A stretch of 64,000 nucleotides of DNA from Pseudomonadota bacterium (GCA_024743055.1 JANSXH010000002.1:243496-307495); one strand, 5' to 3'. Positions 1 to 11,176 are shown, numbered from the stretch's first letter. Made by a program: numbers and translations. Notes: generated by a model from the letters alone, not told the origin.

Positions 1-2
1 TC

Positions 3-437
3 GAAACAACTCATAGGGATCTGGCGGACCGGTTTGCCATACCTTCCCCACGCATTGTCGTCGCCGGCCTAAATCCTCATGCGGGCGAAGATGGAAGCAT
101 TGGCAATGAGGAAGTTGAAATTCTGAAGCCAGTGATTGCAGATTTTCAGAAGGATGGATTGGATATAACAGGCCCATTTCCTGCCGACAGCCTGTTTCAC
201 CCGGCTGCAAGAGCGAAATATGATGCTGCGATCTGTATGTATCATGACCAAGCGCTCGTCCCACTCAAGACAATTGATTTTGAAAATGGGGTGAATGTGA
301 CCCTTGGCCTTCCTATAATCCGCACCTCTCCCGACCACGGGACAGCGGATGATATAGCTGGCAAGGGTATTGCCAATCCTGCAAGTTTAATTGCGGCTAT
401 AAAAATGGCTGCTGAAATGTCTGGCAATGCCGCCTAA
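3..437 (+). CDS. pdxA: 4-hydroxythreonine-4-phosphate dehydrogenase, C-terminal part (truncated by window start)
   Basis: Open frame from base 3 reads [37 protein letters not shown]...[43 protein letters not shown], typical PdxA C-terminus; followed directly by ksgA. Confidence 0.93.
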   Translation, partial: ETTHRDLADRFAIPSPRIVVAGLNPHAGEDGSIGNEEVEILKPVIADFQKDGLDITGPFPADSLFHPAARAKYDAAICMYHDQALVPLKTIDFENGVNVTLGLPIIRTSPDHGTADDIAGKGIANPASLIAAIKMAAEMSGNAA

Positions 438-1266
438 CGATCCTCCACTTCCCCCCCTACGCGAGGTCATTGCCAAATATGGTTTGCGTGCGGAAAAATC
501 CTTAGGCCAGAATTTTCTTCTCGACCTTAACCTCACAGGACGCATTGCTAGATGCGCAGGATCTCTTGAAGGGGAAACTATCATCGAAATCGGCCCAGGA
601 CCTGGTGGCCTGACACGCGCTATTTTGGCGAGCGGTGCCAATCGTGTGATTGCCATCGAAAAGGATCAACGCTGTCTTGATGCTTTGGGAGATATTGCGG
701 CTGCCTATCCTGGAAGGCTAGAAATATTGAACGAAGATGCGCTGGCACTGGACGAGACCAAGCTGTTTGACGGCAAGGCCAGGATCATCGCTAATCTTCC
801 GTATAATGTCGCCACACCTCTGCTGATAAAATGGCTAGGCCATACTGATCACTTTAAATCGATGACCCTCATGTTCCAAAAGGAAGTGGCTGACAGGATT
901 ACTGCCTCTCCTCGCACAAAAGCCTATGGACGGCTCACTATCCTTTGCCAATGGCTATGTGAAGTATCGAAAGAGTTCGATATCTCTCCGAAAGCCTTTA
1001 CCCCGCCACCGAAGGTAACAAGCACCGTCGTTAGCCTGGTGCCTCGCTCCACGCCTACGTTTCCCGCAAAAATGGAGATATTGGAAAAAGTGGTTGCGGC
1101 CGCTTTTGGTCAGCGCCGTAAAATGTTGCGCGCCTCGCTCAAGTCTTTGAAAATACCTGCTGAAGAACTGCTCGTTTCCGTAGGGCTGGACCCGACCAGC
1201 AGGGCGGAAGAACTAACTGTTGAGGATTTTTGCAAACTCGCGAGAAAATATGAAGAGTTTCAGTAG
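427..1266 (+). CDS. ksgA: 16S rRNA (adenine1518-N6/adenine1519-N6)-dimethyltransferase
   Basis: [45 protein letters not shown] motifs; overlaps pdxA stop. Confidence 0.96.
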   Translation: MPPNDPPLPPLREVIAKYGLRAEKSLGQNFLLDLNLTGRIARCAGSLEGETIIEIGPGPGGLTRAILASGANRVIAIEKDQRCLDALGDIAAAYPGRLEILNEDALALDETKLFDGKARIIANLPYNVATPLLIKWLGHTDHFKSMTLMFQKEVADRITASPRTKAYGRLTILCQWLCEVSKEFDISPKAFTPPPKVTSTVVSLVPRSTPTFPAKMEILEKVVAAAFGQRRKMLRASLKSLKIPAEELLVSVGLDPTSRAEELTVEDFCKLARKYEEFQ

Positions 1267-1910
1267 CCTTCACGCAGCTGACTAACAAAGTCGATCAATC
1301 CAGTCCGGCGGATACATCTTACCCTTTCCGCTGTCATGATCGCCTGTACTTCATTGAGACAGCGATCAACATCATCATTAATGACCACATAATCATATTC
1401 ACGCCAATGGCTGATTTCTTCGGCCGCTTTGGACATACGTTGAGCTACAACCTCGTCGCTATCCTGTGCCCGGGTTTTCAGCCGCTTTTCCAGGACAGCC
1501 GTTGAGGGTGGAAGGATAAAGATACTAACTAGGTCTTCCCCCATTTTTTGTGCAAGCTGCTGAGTGCCTTGCCAGTCAATGTCAAACAATACATCTTTGC
1601 CTGCTTCCAAGGCCGCTTCTACCGGCGCTCGTGGCGTTCCATAGTAATTTCCAAAGACTTTCGCATATTCGAGCAATTCATCCCGATTGATCATCAGGTT
1701 GAAATCCACAGGCTCCATAAAGAAATAGTCTTTGCCATCTTCCTCGCCGGGTCGCGGCGGACGCGTTGTGGCGGAGACCGACATGGCCAAGTCTTCATTA
1801 TTCTTCAGCAGGGCGCGGGACAAAGTGGTTTTACCTGCACCAGAAGGAGACGAAAGCACCAGCATCAACCCGCGCCGGGTCAGGGCCTGGGTACTGGGGT
1901 CTAGTTGCAT
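1260..1910 (-). CDS. gmk: guanylate kinase
   Basis: [15 protein letters not shown]-loop, [27 protein letters not shown] motifs. Confidence 0.96.
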   Translation of the reverse strand: MQLDPSTQALTRRGLMLVLSSPSGAGKTTLSRALLKNNEDLAMSVSATTRPPRPGEEDGKDYFFMEPVDFNLMINRDELLEYAKVFGNYYGTPRAPVEAALEAGKDVLFDIDWQGTQQLAQKMGEDLVSIFILPPSTAVLEKRLKTRAQDSDEVVAQRMSKAAEEISHWREYDYVVINDDVDRCLNEVQAIMTAERVRCIRRTGLIDFVSQLREGY

Positions 1911-1922
1911 GTCTGATTGTTC

Positions 1923-2801
1923 CTATTCAATATTCTGCACCTGCTCGCGCATCCGATCGATCAAAACTTTTAGATCAAGTCCGATCTGTGTGAGGTCTTT
2001 GTCATTGACCTTCGAGCAAAGGGTATTCGCCTCTCGATTAAATTCCTGGCAAATAAAATCAAGGCGGCGCCCAATTCCTTTTTCCGCCGCCCCGTTCAAC
2101 ATGTCGCGTGTTGAAGTTATATGACTGGTCAATCTATCGAGCTCTTCTGACACATCGAGTTTGGTTGCAATCAGCGCTAGTTCCTGTTCCAATCTGGCAT
2201 CATCAAGGCTGGCCTGTTCCGCCAAAATTCTTTCCATTTGTGTTTTAAGCTTCAGCCGGCTGGCCTCTGGCTGCTTCTCGGCAAGTATGACGGCTTGTGA
2301 AACGAGTTGTTCAATATCTGCTAGCTGATCATTGAGAATTGGAAGCAACTGTCCCCCCTCTTCCTGACGCGCTGCCATAAGGCTTGCAATCAGTTCTTCA
2401 GCTGACTCGAGCAACACTGCCTCTAAAGCCTCGGTATCTTGCCCGTGACTGTTTTTGTCTTTTTGCTCAATCACACCCTTTAAGGCCAGCATGCCATCCA
2501 TACGAGGGGGATGAGCTCGTCCGGCGTCCACATAGGATTCCGATGTCTTAAGAAGCTCGTCCAGAAAATCTACGTTGACCCGATAAGCTGTTTCCGCTGA
2601 TAGCGCATCCAACTGTAAATGAAGATTAACGGAGCCACGAATAAAATGTGCTTTTACAAGTTTTCGTATTTTATGTTCAAGCTGGTCGAAACCAGGAGGC
2701 ATTCGGCATCTGATCTCCAGCCCGCGTCCATTAACGCTTTTGGCCTCCCAAAGCCAACTATGGCTTGAGGTTGATCCGCTCGCGCGGGCAAAGCCCGTCA
2801 T
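1923..2801 (-). CDS. YicC family endoribonuclease-like protein
   Basis: MTGFARASG start (internal to the listed ORF) and C-terminal GRRLDFICQEFNREANTLCSK; adjacent to gmk as commonly found. Confidence 0.9.
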   Translation of the reverse strand: MTGFARASGSTSSHSWLWEAKSVNGRGLEIRCRMPPGFDQLEHKIRKLVKAHFIRGSVNLHLQLDALSAETAYRVNVDFLDELLKTSESYVDAGRAHPPRMDGMLALKGVIEQKDKNSHGQDTEALEAVLLESAEELIASLMAARQEEGGQLLPILNDQLADIEQLVSQAVILAEKQPEASRLKLKTQMERILAEQASLDDARLEQELALIATKLDVSEELDRLTSHITSTRDMLNGAAEKGIGRRLDFICQEFNREANTLCSKVNDKDLTQIGLDLKVLIDRMREQVQNIE

Positions 2802-2891
2802 GCTGCTGATAGTCAAATTTACCTCTTGAACGTCGAACTGCAGTGCAGGTTTTATATCCCGTTCGTTGCAGCCCGACAAGCACGCAGGCAG

Positions 2892-4040
2892 TTATTTTTC
2901 GCTCTTTGCTCTTGCCGACGAGGGAACTGTATCTGTCTCAAATAGTAATATCAGTCTCCCGAGTCCTTTTTGTATCAATAAAAAAATAGACCAGGCTACC
3001 AGGCCGATCGCAAAGGACCCAAGATTAAGAAAAAACTCAGTCGTGATGTCGATTTGAGGGAGCCAAACCTCAAGCAAAGCATAAGTCCCACATCCCAATA
3101 TCCCCCCAAGAGCCGCCCGAACTCCCGGGCTTCGACGTATGTCCGCCTCATACTGACGGTTTCTGACAAGAACAGCTAACTGAATGGATAGCAATGTAAG
3201 AGCACCCGCCGAACCCCAAAGAAATGCCGCAGCAACACCGAGAACCCAAATGAGATCGGCAGCGAATTCACTTGTGTACATTTCAAGTGAAACGGTTCGA
3301 CCCAGTAAGAGCAAAGGAAAAATCACAAGAACTAGAGCGCAGATAGTTATTGGAAGAATCCAAAGTATATGGGCACTCATACAGCTATCTTCCAAAGTTT
3401 TCCCATTAATACCGGCGGCTGAGAAGCTCCGTCCGGCGGCGGCCCGGTAGGCTTTTCGCAAGATCTGATATTCAGTGGAGCACCCTCCTTCGGCCACCTT
3501 GCCCGTCGCTGCTGAAATGGCATCATCCAATTGCTGCAATGGCAGGTCCTTGTCTGGGGATGGGTGTCTCAAATAGTAGCTGGAGAGTTGTTTTGCTTCC
3601 TGCAGAAGAGACTTATATGCCAAATTCGAAACATCGTTTTGATTTAGGTCTGAGATAGATGAAGGAGGCTTAGATCCAGTTTCCTTAGCAACTGAATGAA
3701 TAGCTAAGGTCGGCTCTTTGGTTACTTGGTTAGAGGAACTTGACGCTTTAACTGCCTCTATACTTTCATTTTCGCTTTTTGTTTTAAGGTTAGGGCTTGC
3801 GCTATCTATTGGCCGCGGATGTTCCGGTTCAGTTTTACCTGACATTGGATCGGCTGTATTTTCAGATTTTTCCATACTGGCTACAGGCGATGTCTTCGCT
3901 GGATTCTTGATGTTACTAACAACTAGGTTACTGGCCGTATTATTCAGGGAAGCGATGTCTTTTTGAAGTTCCTGTAGAGCTTGCCGGAGCGTTTGGCGCT
4001 GTCTCAGCAAAGTCTGAATTGTATCCTTTCCAACGGTCAT
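2892..4040 (-). CDS. hypothetical membrane protein with N-terminal coiled coil, Ser/Glu-rich linker and C-terminal transmembrane segments
   Basis: 382-aa ORF; QRQTLRQALQELQKDIASL heptad-like start, long low-complexity linker, then hydrophobic segments; no family recognised. Confidence 0.7.
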   Translation of the reverse strand: MTVGKDTIQTLLRQRQTLRQALQELQKDIASLNNTASNLVVSNIKNPAKTSPVASMEKSENTADPMSGKTEPEHPRPIDSASPNLKTKSENESIEAVKASSSSNQVTKEPTLAIHSVAKETGSKPPSSISDLNQNDVSNLAYKSLLQEAKQLSSYYLRHPSPDKDLPLQQLDDAISAATGKVAEGGCSTEYQILRKAYRAAAGRSFSAAGINGKTLEDSCMSAHILWILPITICALVLVIFPLLLLGRTVSLEMYTSEFAADLIWVLGVAAAFLWGSAGALTLLSIQLAVLVRNRQYEADIRRSPGVRAALGGILGCGTYALLEVWLPQIDITTEFFLNLGSFAIGLVAWSIFLLIQKGLGRLILLFETDTVPSSARAKSEK

Positions 4041-4152
4041 CTCCTACACGAAGCCCCTCTATTGTTGCCTTTCGACTAGAGACGCCTGATGCCGTTGGTT
4101 TGTGCCAATTATTGGGTAATCTGACAATTGTCGTAAAGATGAGTAATTTCGA

Positions 4153-5130
4153 CTAATTCTTTTTGTTGAGCTTCCGCCAATTACGAACATTTCTGTTGTG
4201 CTCATCAAGGGTTTCAGCAAAGGCATGCCCTCCCGTACCATCAGCGACAAAAAACAAATCTTTTGTTTTCAATGGGTTGAGAACTGCAACAATACTGTCA
4301 ACACCCGGGTTGGTAATGGGACCCTTCGGCAACCCCGAAATATGATAGGTGTTATAATCGGTTTTTGATGCCAGATCCTTGCGACTTAACAGCCGGCCAA
4401 ATTCTTTCTTTCCCTCCGTCAAGCCATAGACAACAGTCGGATCAGACTGAAGCTTCATGCCCTTGCGAAGCCTATTTATAAAGACGCCGGCGACATGCGG
4501 ACGTTCAGAGGCCAATCCGGTCTCTTCCTCAACAATTGATGCCAGGATCACAAGTTCCTCCAGGGACTTGATCTCTTGCGGCGGTTTTTGGGCGGCCCAG
4601 AGTTCCTTGAGAAGATCCTGCATATCTTCCGCCATTCGCGTTACCAATTCGTCCCGGCTATCCCCAAGATGAAAATGATAGGTTTCAGGCAAAAAAGCCC
4701 CTTCGGGCATAGGAACCGTTATCTCTCCAGTCAAACCCTCAGCTTGCAGGATTAATTCCCTGATTTCTCGGCTTTGCAATCCCTCAGGAATGGTAACGCG
4801 GCGCGCCAGGACCTTCCCGGACACGAATAGTTCCATGAGGTCGCGCCCCGAAATTGACGCTGGAACCTCATATTCCCCAGCTCTAAGCAGTCGCCCCTGT
4901 TCTTCAAGCTTTACACCAAAAACAAAGGCTAACTCATTATTTATGATATTATTCTCTTTGAGATCTTTAGCAAGAAGTCGAAGTCCTGTTCCTTTTGGAA
5001 CCAGATAAATGACTTCTTCTTCCAGCGGACCGGGCTTGGTGAATTCCTGCCAGCCATATGCTGCCAGCCCAGCAATGCCAATAGCGGCTAACAAAACGAG
5101 GGCGGTGAAAAGGTATATAAACCGCTTCAT
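4153..5130 (-). CDS. mltG: endolytic transglycosylase MltG (YceG-like)
   Basis: LASIVEEETGLASERPHVAGVFINRLRKGMKLQSDPTVVYG and YNTYHISGLPKGPITNPG motifs. Confidence 0.95.
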   Translation of the reverse strand: MKRFIYLFTALVLLAAIGIAGLAAYGWQEFTKPGPLEEEVIYLVPKGTGLRLLAKDLKENNIINNELAFVFGVKLEEQGRLLRAGEYEVPASISGRDLMELFVSGKVLARRVTIPEGLQSREIRELILQAEGLTGEITVPMPEGAFLPETYHFHLGDSRDELVTRMAEDMQDLLKELWAAQKPPQEIKSLEELVILASIVEEETGLASERPHVAGVFINRLRKGMKLQSDPTVVYGLTEGKKEFGRLLSRKDLASKTDYNTYHISGLPKGPITNPGVDSIVAVLNPLKTKDLFFVADGTGGHAFAETLDEHNRNVRNWRKLNKKN

Positions 5131-5158
5131 CCAGCCCTCACCTGTCTTTCGTGAAAAA

Positions 5159-6418
5159 TCAAACGCGCTTCATTACGAGACTTGCGTTTGTCCCTCCGAA
5201 CCCGAACGAGTTAGAGAGCACCGCGTCCAGTTTTTTCTCCTGGGCCACTTTTGGAACCAAATTGATGTCCAAGCCATCAGAAGGGTCATCCAAATTTATC
5301 GTAGGAGGAAGGATACCTTCGTTCAGTGCTTTAATAGAAAACACAGCCTCAACTCCCCCTGCGGCACCTAAAAGATGGCCAATCGCAGATTTGGTAGAAG
5401 ACATAGCAAGGGAGTTTGAATTACTTCCAAACAACCTCTTCACGGCGCCGACTTCAATCTCGTCTCCCAATGGAGTCGAAGTTCCATGGGCGTTGACATA
5501 GCCAATATCTTCCGGATTAAGACCTGATTTTTTAAGAGCCATTTGCATGGACCTAAATCCACCATTACCGTCGCTGGCAGGCGCCGTAACATGGTAAGCG
5601 TCTCCGGAAAGACCGTATCCCACCACTTCGGCATAAATCTTGGCACCCCTTTTCTTGGCATGCTCATATTCTTCCAGAACGACGATACCTGCGCCTTCAC
5701 CCATGACAAATCCATCTCGCCCTTTATCATAGGGGCGTGACGCAACCTCAGGGTTGTCATGATATCCTTTGGAGAGGGCCTTTGAAGCGGCAAAACCGGC
5801 GATGCCAAGGCGACAAATAGCAGCTTCCGCACCCCCGGCAATCATGACATCTGCGTCATCATCAGCAATCATTCTTGCGGCATCCCCAATGGAGTGGGCA
5901 CCGGTTGAACAAGCAGTAACCACGGAGTGGTTCGGACCTTTAAATCCATGCCGAATGGAAACTTGGCCAGAGACCAGATTAATCAGAGCGCCTGGGATAA
6001 AGAACGGGCTGACCCGTCTGGGTCCCCTTTCGTGCAAAGTGATCGCATATTCTTCGATTGAGGGAAGTCCACCAATTCCGGCTCCGATAGACACACCTGT
6101 ACGAAAGAAGTCTTCTTCCGTTTCAGGCTTCCAACCGGAATCCTTAATTGCTTCGTCGGCCGCACCAATACCAAAAATGATAAAGCTATCGACTTTGCGT
6201 TGTTCTTTTGGCTCCAAATACTCATCGGCGATAAAGGCATCCGGATGGCTTGGATCTTCTGGAACTTCACATCCATAGCGTACGGGTAGATTTTCCGTAT
6301 CTATTTTCGTCAACATTCCGGCGCCAGATTCCGAGTTAATCAATCTCTTCCAGCTGGCTTCTACCCCGTTTGCTAGTGGGGTCACGAGCCCAAGTCCGGT
6401 AACAACTACACGTCGCAT
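5159..6418 (-). CDS. fabF: beta-ketoacyl-ACP synthase II
   Basis: MRRVVVTGLGLVTPLANG start (internal to listed ORF), VTACSTGAHSIGDA active-site Cys, VNAHGTSTPLGD, SFGFGGTNASLV. Confidence 0.96.
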   Translation of the reverse strand: MRRVVVTGLGLVTPLANGVEASWKRLINSESGAGMLTKIDTENLPVRYGCEVPEDPSHPDAFIADEYLEPKEQRKVDSFIIFGIGAADEAIKDSGWKPETEEDFFRTGVSIGAGIGGLPSIEEYAITLHERGPRRVSPFFIPGALINLVSGQVSIRHGFKGPNHSVVTACSTGAHSIGDAARMIADDDADVMIAGGAEAAICRLGIAGFAASKALSKGYHDNPEVASRPYDKGRDGFVMGEGAGIVVLEEYEHAKKRGAKIYAEVVGYGLSGDAYHVTAPASDGNGGFRSMQMALKKSGLNPEDIGYVNAHGTSTPLGDEIEVGAVKRLFGSNSNSLAMSSTKSAIGHLLGAAGGVEAVFSIKALNEGILPPTINLDDPSDGLDINLVPKVAQEKKLDAVLSNSFGFGGTNASLVMKRV

Positions 6419-6468
6419 GCCAAAACCTATCAATAAGTTTTAAGGAGGATTTACTTGAACAGGTGCTA

Positions 6469-6705
6469 CTAACCTACAGCAGCGTCGATATGTGAGATCG
6501 CGTCTTTCACTGTCAGAATTTTTTCTGCTGCATCGTCCGGAATTTCGATACCGAATTCTTCTTCAAATGCCATGACAAGCTCGACTGTATCCAGGCTGTC
6601 TGCGCCCAGATCATCAATGAAGCTCGCTTCTTCTGTTACTTTCGCCTCTTCAACACCGAGATGTTCAACAACGATTTTTTTAACGCTTTCCGCAGTATCA
6701 CTCAT
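6469..6705 (-). CDS. acpP: acyl carrier protein
   Basis: 78 aa with [25 protein letters not shown] phosphopantetheine site. Confidence 0.97.
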   Translation of the reverse strand: MSDTAESVKKIVVEHLGVEEAKVTEEASFIDDLGADSLDTVELVMAFEEEFGIEIPDDAAEKILTVKDAISHIDAAVG

Positions 6706-6889
6706 AGCTGTATCCTTAGATAATCCGACAGTTTATAAAAAGAGTATCATTCCTTACCCCCACCTTGCCCAAAATTCAAGCAACAACAGAGGCCAATTTG
6801 GTGCGGTTTCCTAACATACTTTGATTATCTTGCAAAGAAAACCTATCAGCAGCTTTCTTTTATCTAAACCGCTGGAAAAAATATCAAGG

Positions 6890-7627
6890 TTAAATCATGG
6901 CCATGCCGCCATTTACATGTAGCGTCTGGCCCGTCACATAGGACGCTTCGTCGGAAGCAAGATAAACCGTTGCGGCGCCAATATCCTCTGGTTTTCCAAG
7001 ATTTCCGTTTGGAACATTTGCCAAAATTCCAGCTCTTTGGTCATCTGTAAGAGCATCTGTCATAGCGGTGGCAATAAACCCGGGAGCAATACAATTTACA
7101 GTAACTCCTCTGCTGGCAACTTCCTGGGCAAGCGATTTGGACATGCCAATCATACCGGCCTTTGAAGCCGCATAGTTCATTTGGCCCGGATTTCCGGTTA
7201 CTCCAACAACTGAGGTTATGCCAATAATACGGCCATGGCGCCTTTTCATCATGCCGCGAAGGCAGTTTTTGGAAAGTTTGAATGCTGCCTTAAGATTAAC
7301 ATCCATTACCAGATCCCAATCTTCATCCTTCATGCGCATGGCAAGACCATCCCGGGTGAGGCCGGCATTGTTGACCAGAATATCGACCTGTCCCATCGCC
7401 TCTTCTGCCTTCTTTATCAAGCCATCAACGGCTTCTGGATCAGACAAATTGCAGGGCACGACATGAACCCGGTCTCCAAGGCTATCCGCGACTTCTTTTA
7501 AGGCGCCTTCACGGGTACCCGATAAGGCAACCGTAGCCCCTGCCTGATGTAAGTCACTGGCAATCGCAGCCCCCAAGCCACCGGATGCTCCTGTAACAAG
7601 AGCAAATTTTCCCGTAAGATCAAACAT
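6890..7627 (-). CDS. fabG: 3-oxoacyl-ACP reductase
   Basis: TGASGGLG, NNAGLTRDGLAMRMKDEDW, YAASKAG SDR motifs; between acpP and fabD. Confidence 0.95.
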   Translation of the reverse strand: MFDLTGKFALVTGASGGLGAAIASDLHQAGATVALSGTREGALKEVADSLGDRVHVVPCNLSDPEAVDGLIKKAEEAMGQVDILVNNAGLTRDGLAMRMKDEDWDLVMDVNLKAAFKLSKNCLRGMMKRRHGRIIGITSVVGVTGNPGQMNYAASKAGMIGMSKSLAQEVASRGVTVNCIAPGFIATAMTDALTDDQRAGILANVPNGNLGKPEDIGAATVYLASDEASYVTGQTLHVNGGMAMI

Positions 7628-7658
7628 TTATTCTCTCCGTCAATAGTGGCGCCAGGGA

Positions 7659-8612
7659 TTACAGACTGGCAAGAAAACTTTCAATATCCGCAGGTGATTG
7701 AACAGCGCTGCCCGTCAACTCCCGATTAATTCTACGTACCATGCCCGTTAATATCTTGCCAGTTCCAAGCTCTACAAGATCTGTAACGCCCTGCTCCCCC
7801 ATATAGAGAACAGATTCACGCCACCGAACCCGCCCGGTAACCTGCTCCACGAGTAATTTGCGGATTGTTTCCGGATCACTCACTTCCGAAGCGGTGAAAT
7901 TAGCAACCAGCGGGACACGCGGCGGCGCAATAGTTACCTCCGCCAGTTTTTCTGCCATGGCATCGGCAGCAGGCTGCATCAAGGGGCAATGGAATGGCGC
8001 ACTTACTGGCAGGAGCATCGCGCGTTTTGCCCCTTTTTCTTTGGCGATTTCAATGGCGGCTTCAACAGCAGCAACATGCCCGCTGAGGACGACCTGCCCA
8101 TCTGCATTGTCATTGGCAGCGACGCAAATTGCGCCGTCAGGCGCTGCTTTTTCAGCCTCTGCCACAACTTCTTCCACCGGACCTATATCCAGACCCAACA
8201 AAGCGGCCATGGCACCAACGCCAACAGGTACGGCCTCCTGCATCGCCTGTCCGCGGGCTTTCAGAAGCCGCGCAGCATCAGATAGGTCAAGTGCTCCTGC
8301 AGCCGTCAGTGCGGAATACTCGCCAAGGGAATGCCCTCCTACGAATTTGGCAACGGATCCAAGATCCATGTTTCCGTCTTTTTCAAGCACACGCACAACC
8401 GCCATGCTGACAGCCATCAACGCTGGCTGTGCATTTTCAGTTAGAGTCAGATCTTCAATCGGACCTTCAAACATCAGTTTCGTCAGATTCTGGCTCAAGG
8501 AATCATTGACTTCTTCGAAGACTTGGCGGGCCGTTGAATGGCTTTCGCTGAGCTCTTTTCCCATTCCAACAGCCTGGCTTCCCTGGCCTGGAAATACAAA
8601 TGCACGTGTCAT
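7659..8612 (-). CDS. fabD: malonyl CoA-ACP transacylase
   Basis: FPGQGSQAVGMG, GHSLGEYSAL, VSAPFHCPLM motifs. Confidence 0.95.
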   Translation of the reverse strand: MTRAFVFPGQGSQAVGMGKELSESHSTARQVFEEVNDSLSQNLTKLMFEGPIEDLTLTENAQPALMAVSMAVVRVLEKDGNMDLGSVAKFVGGHSLGEYSALTAAGALDLSDAARLLKARGQAMQEAVPVGVGAMAALLGLDIGPVEEVVAEAEKAAPDGAICVAANDNADGQVVLSGHVAAVEAAIEIAKEKGAKRAMLLPVSAPFHCPLMQPAADAMAEKLAEVTIAPPRVPLVANFTASEVSDPETIRKLLVEQVTGRVRWRESVLYMGEQGVTDLVELGTGKILTGMVRRINRELTGSAVQSPADIESFLASL

Positions 8613-8720
8613 AAAATTGGTCCGATCATAATTACTGAGTGGGCACAGTCATATTACAGCAAAAATTCCTGTCAAGCCTACTTGCATATAGCAGCAAAAT
8701 CTGTATAGTCCGCGGCCTCA

Positions 8721-8809
8721 ATACTCCTTGCCGACGGAGGTCGGCTAAGTTTGATCGGTTACGATAGGCGTAACTCCAAACACTTAAGAGCCATAAGGAG
8801 CTTACATAC
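8721..8809 (+). promoter_or_regulatory. candidate structured 5' leader upstream of rpsF
   Basis: Perfect 6-bp hairpin GCCGAC-GGAG-GTCGGC at 8730-8745 with no following T-run, ahead of rpsF; S6:S18 binding leaders are known upstream of rpsF in many bacteria. Confidence 0.4.
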
Positions 8810-9259
8810 ATGCCTCTATATGAGACAGTTATAATTGCGCGTCAGGACATCTCCACCCAACAGGTGGAAGCACTGGCAGATCAGATGTCCGGATTTATCA
8901 CCGACGGTGGCGGTGAAATCGCCAAAACCGAACATTGGGGTCTTCGCAACCTCGCATACAAAATCAAGAAAAACCGCAAGGGACATTATGTTCTGATGAA
9001 CATCGACGCTCCTGTACCTGCGGTTAAGGAAATGGAACGGAACCTGCTTCTGCATGAAGATATTCTCCGCTACATGACCCTTCGCGTTGATGAACTTGAA
9101 GAAGGCGAATCCGTCATGCTTCAAAGTAGAAACGCGCGGACGACAAACCGGCGCGACCGTGACGATGAAGGCGAAGCTGAAACAAGCGAACCCGTCGCCG
9201 AAACCGCAACGACCGAAACCGTTGTCGAAGAAGAAGTTACTGTAGAAGGGGAAGAATAA
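8810..9259 (+). CDS. rpsF: 30S ribosomal protein S6
   Basis: [44 protein letters not shown]. Confidence 0.97.
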   Translation: MPLYETVIIARQDISTQQVEALADQMSGFITDGGGEIAKTEHWGLRNLAYKIKKNRKGHYVLMNIDAPVPAVKEMERNLLLHEDILRYMTLRVDELEEGESVMLQSRNARTTNRRDRDDEGEAETSEPVAETATTETVVEEEVTVEGEE

Positions 9260-9495
9260 TGGCTGACACACAACGCCGTCCGTTTTTCCGTCGCCGTAAG
9301 ACCTGCCCGTTTTCAGGCGAAGGTGCACCGAAGATCGATTACAAAGACGTTAAACTTCTGCAACGGTTCGTATCTGAGCGTGGTAAAATTATGCCCAGCC
9401 GGATCACTGCAGTGTCTGCAAAGAAACAACGCGAACTGGCAACTGCTATTAAGCGTGCAAGGAATCTTGCGCTTCTGCCGTTTGTTGTAAAATAG
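9259..9495 (+). CDS. rpsR: 30S ribosomal protein S18
   Basis: [69 protein letters not shown]. Confidence 0.97.
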   Translation: MADTQRRPFFRRRKTCPFSGEGAPKIDYKDVKLLQRFVSERGKIMPSRITAVSAKKQRELATAIKRARNLALLPFVVK

Positions 9496-9525
9496 AAAGC
9501 AAAGGGCAGCGATGTTCGCCGCCTT

Positions 9526-10491
9526 TTGATAAAAATATTGGTCAAGGAACTGGTCATCGCTGCGTCTTTGGGTGTGTTAAGCGCCCTGCTCCTGATGATT
9601 TCTGTTTTCGGGAATGACGGTGGGGCAAATTACGGTACAGCCTTTCAGTCTTTGGCCTTGTGGACCCTCTCCCTCGTTCCCCTTTTTATTTCGGGGCTCG
9701 GGTTTGGTACTTTAAGTGCCAGTGTCACCGTAGTGACGGGAGCGGTTACCGCAGGTATTTTTCTGAGCCCGGTGTTTGGCCTGTCCTATGCAGTTATTTC
9801 AGGCTTGCCGGTCATCATTCTAGTCCGCCAGGCGTTATTGTGGCGGGAGGATGAGGGAAAGAAATACTGGTATCCGACAGAGTATCTCATTCTCTGGTGG
9901 GTTGGCATTTGTATAGGTCTCACGATCGCTGCTATGGGTGTGCTGGCGTGGGACAATGGGTTGCGAGAGGGTCTGACCACAGGTTTTGACCAGATGCTCG
10001 CGCAGCTAAAGGAAGTTAGAGGTGTAAGCCCGCAGATTACGGCGGAAGAATTTGTGAATTTGATGCCACAGATTCTTGGACCGATGTGGGGGTTGTTTAT
10101 TCTTTTGAGTGGATGCTTGGCCCAGGGCCTCCTTGTCCGCTTCAAAAAAAATATTCGACCAACACCGAAATTGACGGAAATGGAGCTGCCAAAATGGCTC
10201 GCTCTGGCTTTCATCGGCACCGCTGCCTTGAGTGTTATTCTTGACGGCAGCTGGCCAATTTTGGGAGCGGTCGTCATCATGTTGGAAGTCGCCTTTTTCC
10301 TTCAGGGAATGGCAGTTATCCACGTGGTGTCAAAAAGATGGAACGGTCGACCATTCATTCTCTGGTCGATCTATATAATGATGGCTTTAATGTTGTGGCT
10401 GGTCCTGATAGTCACAATATTGGGGTTAATGGAAAACTGGATCGGGTTGAGGCGACGGTTTGCCGTAACGACACCCCAGGAGGAAGACTGA
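9526..10491 (+). CDS. DUF2232 family membrane protein
   Basis: Multi-TM protein between rpsR and rplI, a common alphaproteobacterial arrangement; TTG start is provisional. Confidence 0.75.
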   Translation: MIKILVKELVIAASLGVLSALLLMISVFGNDGGANYGTAFQSLALWTLSLVPLFISGLGFGTLSASVTVVTGAVTAGIFLSPVFGLSYAVISGLPVIILVRQALLWREDEGKKYWYPTEYLILWWVGICIGLTIAAMGVLAWDNGLREGLTTGFDQMLAQLKEVRGVSPQITAEEFVNLMPQILGPMWGLFILLSGCLAQGLLVRFKKNIRPTPKLTEMELPKWLALAFIGTAALSVILDGSWPILGAVVIMLEVAFFLQGMAVIHVVSKRWNGRPFILWSIYIMMALMLWLVLIVTILGLMENWIGLRRRFAVTTPQEED

Positions 10492-11153
10492 TGGAAGTAG
10501 TATTATTAGAGCGGGTTGAAAAGCTTGGCCAGATGGGCGACGTAGTCACAGTCAAAAATGGCTATGCCCGTAATTTTCTGTTACCGCAGAAGAAAGCTCT
10601 GCGTGCCAGTAAAGAAAACCTCGCGGTTTTCGAAACTCAGCGTGCACAGCTTGAAGCGGACAACCTCAAGCAACGGGACGAAGCGAGCAAGGTTGGTGAG
10701 AAGCTGGACGGACAGTCAGTTATCTTGATCCGTGCAGCCAGCGAATCACAACAGCTTTATGGCTCCGTCAGCACCCAGGATATTGCTAAATCCGTAACCG
10801 CTGCCGGTTTTACTGTCGATCGCAAACAAATTGTCATGGACAAAGTTCTTAAAACCCTGGGGCTGCATGAAGTCAAAGTCAGGCTGCACCCTGAGGTCAC
10901 CGTGGCGGTTACTGTTAATATCGCCCGTTCCGATGAAGAAGCCGAAATTCAGGCACGTGGTGAGTCCGTTGAAGAAGCTGCGGAAGCCGCTCTCGACAAT
11001 CGCGATGAAGCCGTCCTTGATGTCTTTGAATCAACAGCCGATGTCGATCTCGACGAACTCCGTGATCTTGATGGTGGCGAAACTGCTGAAGAAGAAGCAA
11101 GTGCCGAAGCTGAAGTTGAGGCGGACGCAGAAGAAGAGACAAAAGACGCTTAA
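10491..11153 (+). CDS. rplI: 50S ribosomal protein L9 with long acidic C-terminal extension
   Basis: [44 protein letters not shown] just upstream of ATG at 10491; the listed ORF start at 10338 is spurious. Confidence 0.96.
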   Translation: MEVVLLERVEKLGQMGDVVTVKNGYARNFLLPQKKALRASKENLAVFETQRAQLEADNLKQRDEASKVGEKLDGQSVILIRAASESQQLYGSVSTQDIAKSVTAAGFTVDRKQIVMDKVLKTLGLHEVKVRLHPEVTVAVTVNIARSDEEAEIQARGESVEEAAEAALDNRDEAVLDVFESTADVDLDELRDLDGGETAEEEASAEAEVEADAEEETKDA

Positions 11154-11176
11154 GAAAATTTTTTTTCAGCAATAGA

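Noticed and set aside
10338-10490. N-terminal extension of L9
   Set aside because: It overlaps the DUF2232 coding frame; AGGAGGA and the canonical MEVVLLERV start lie at 10491
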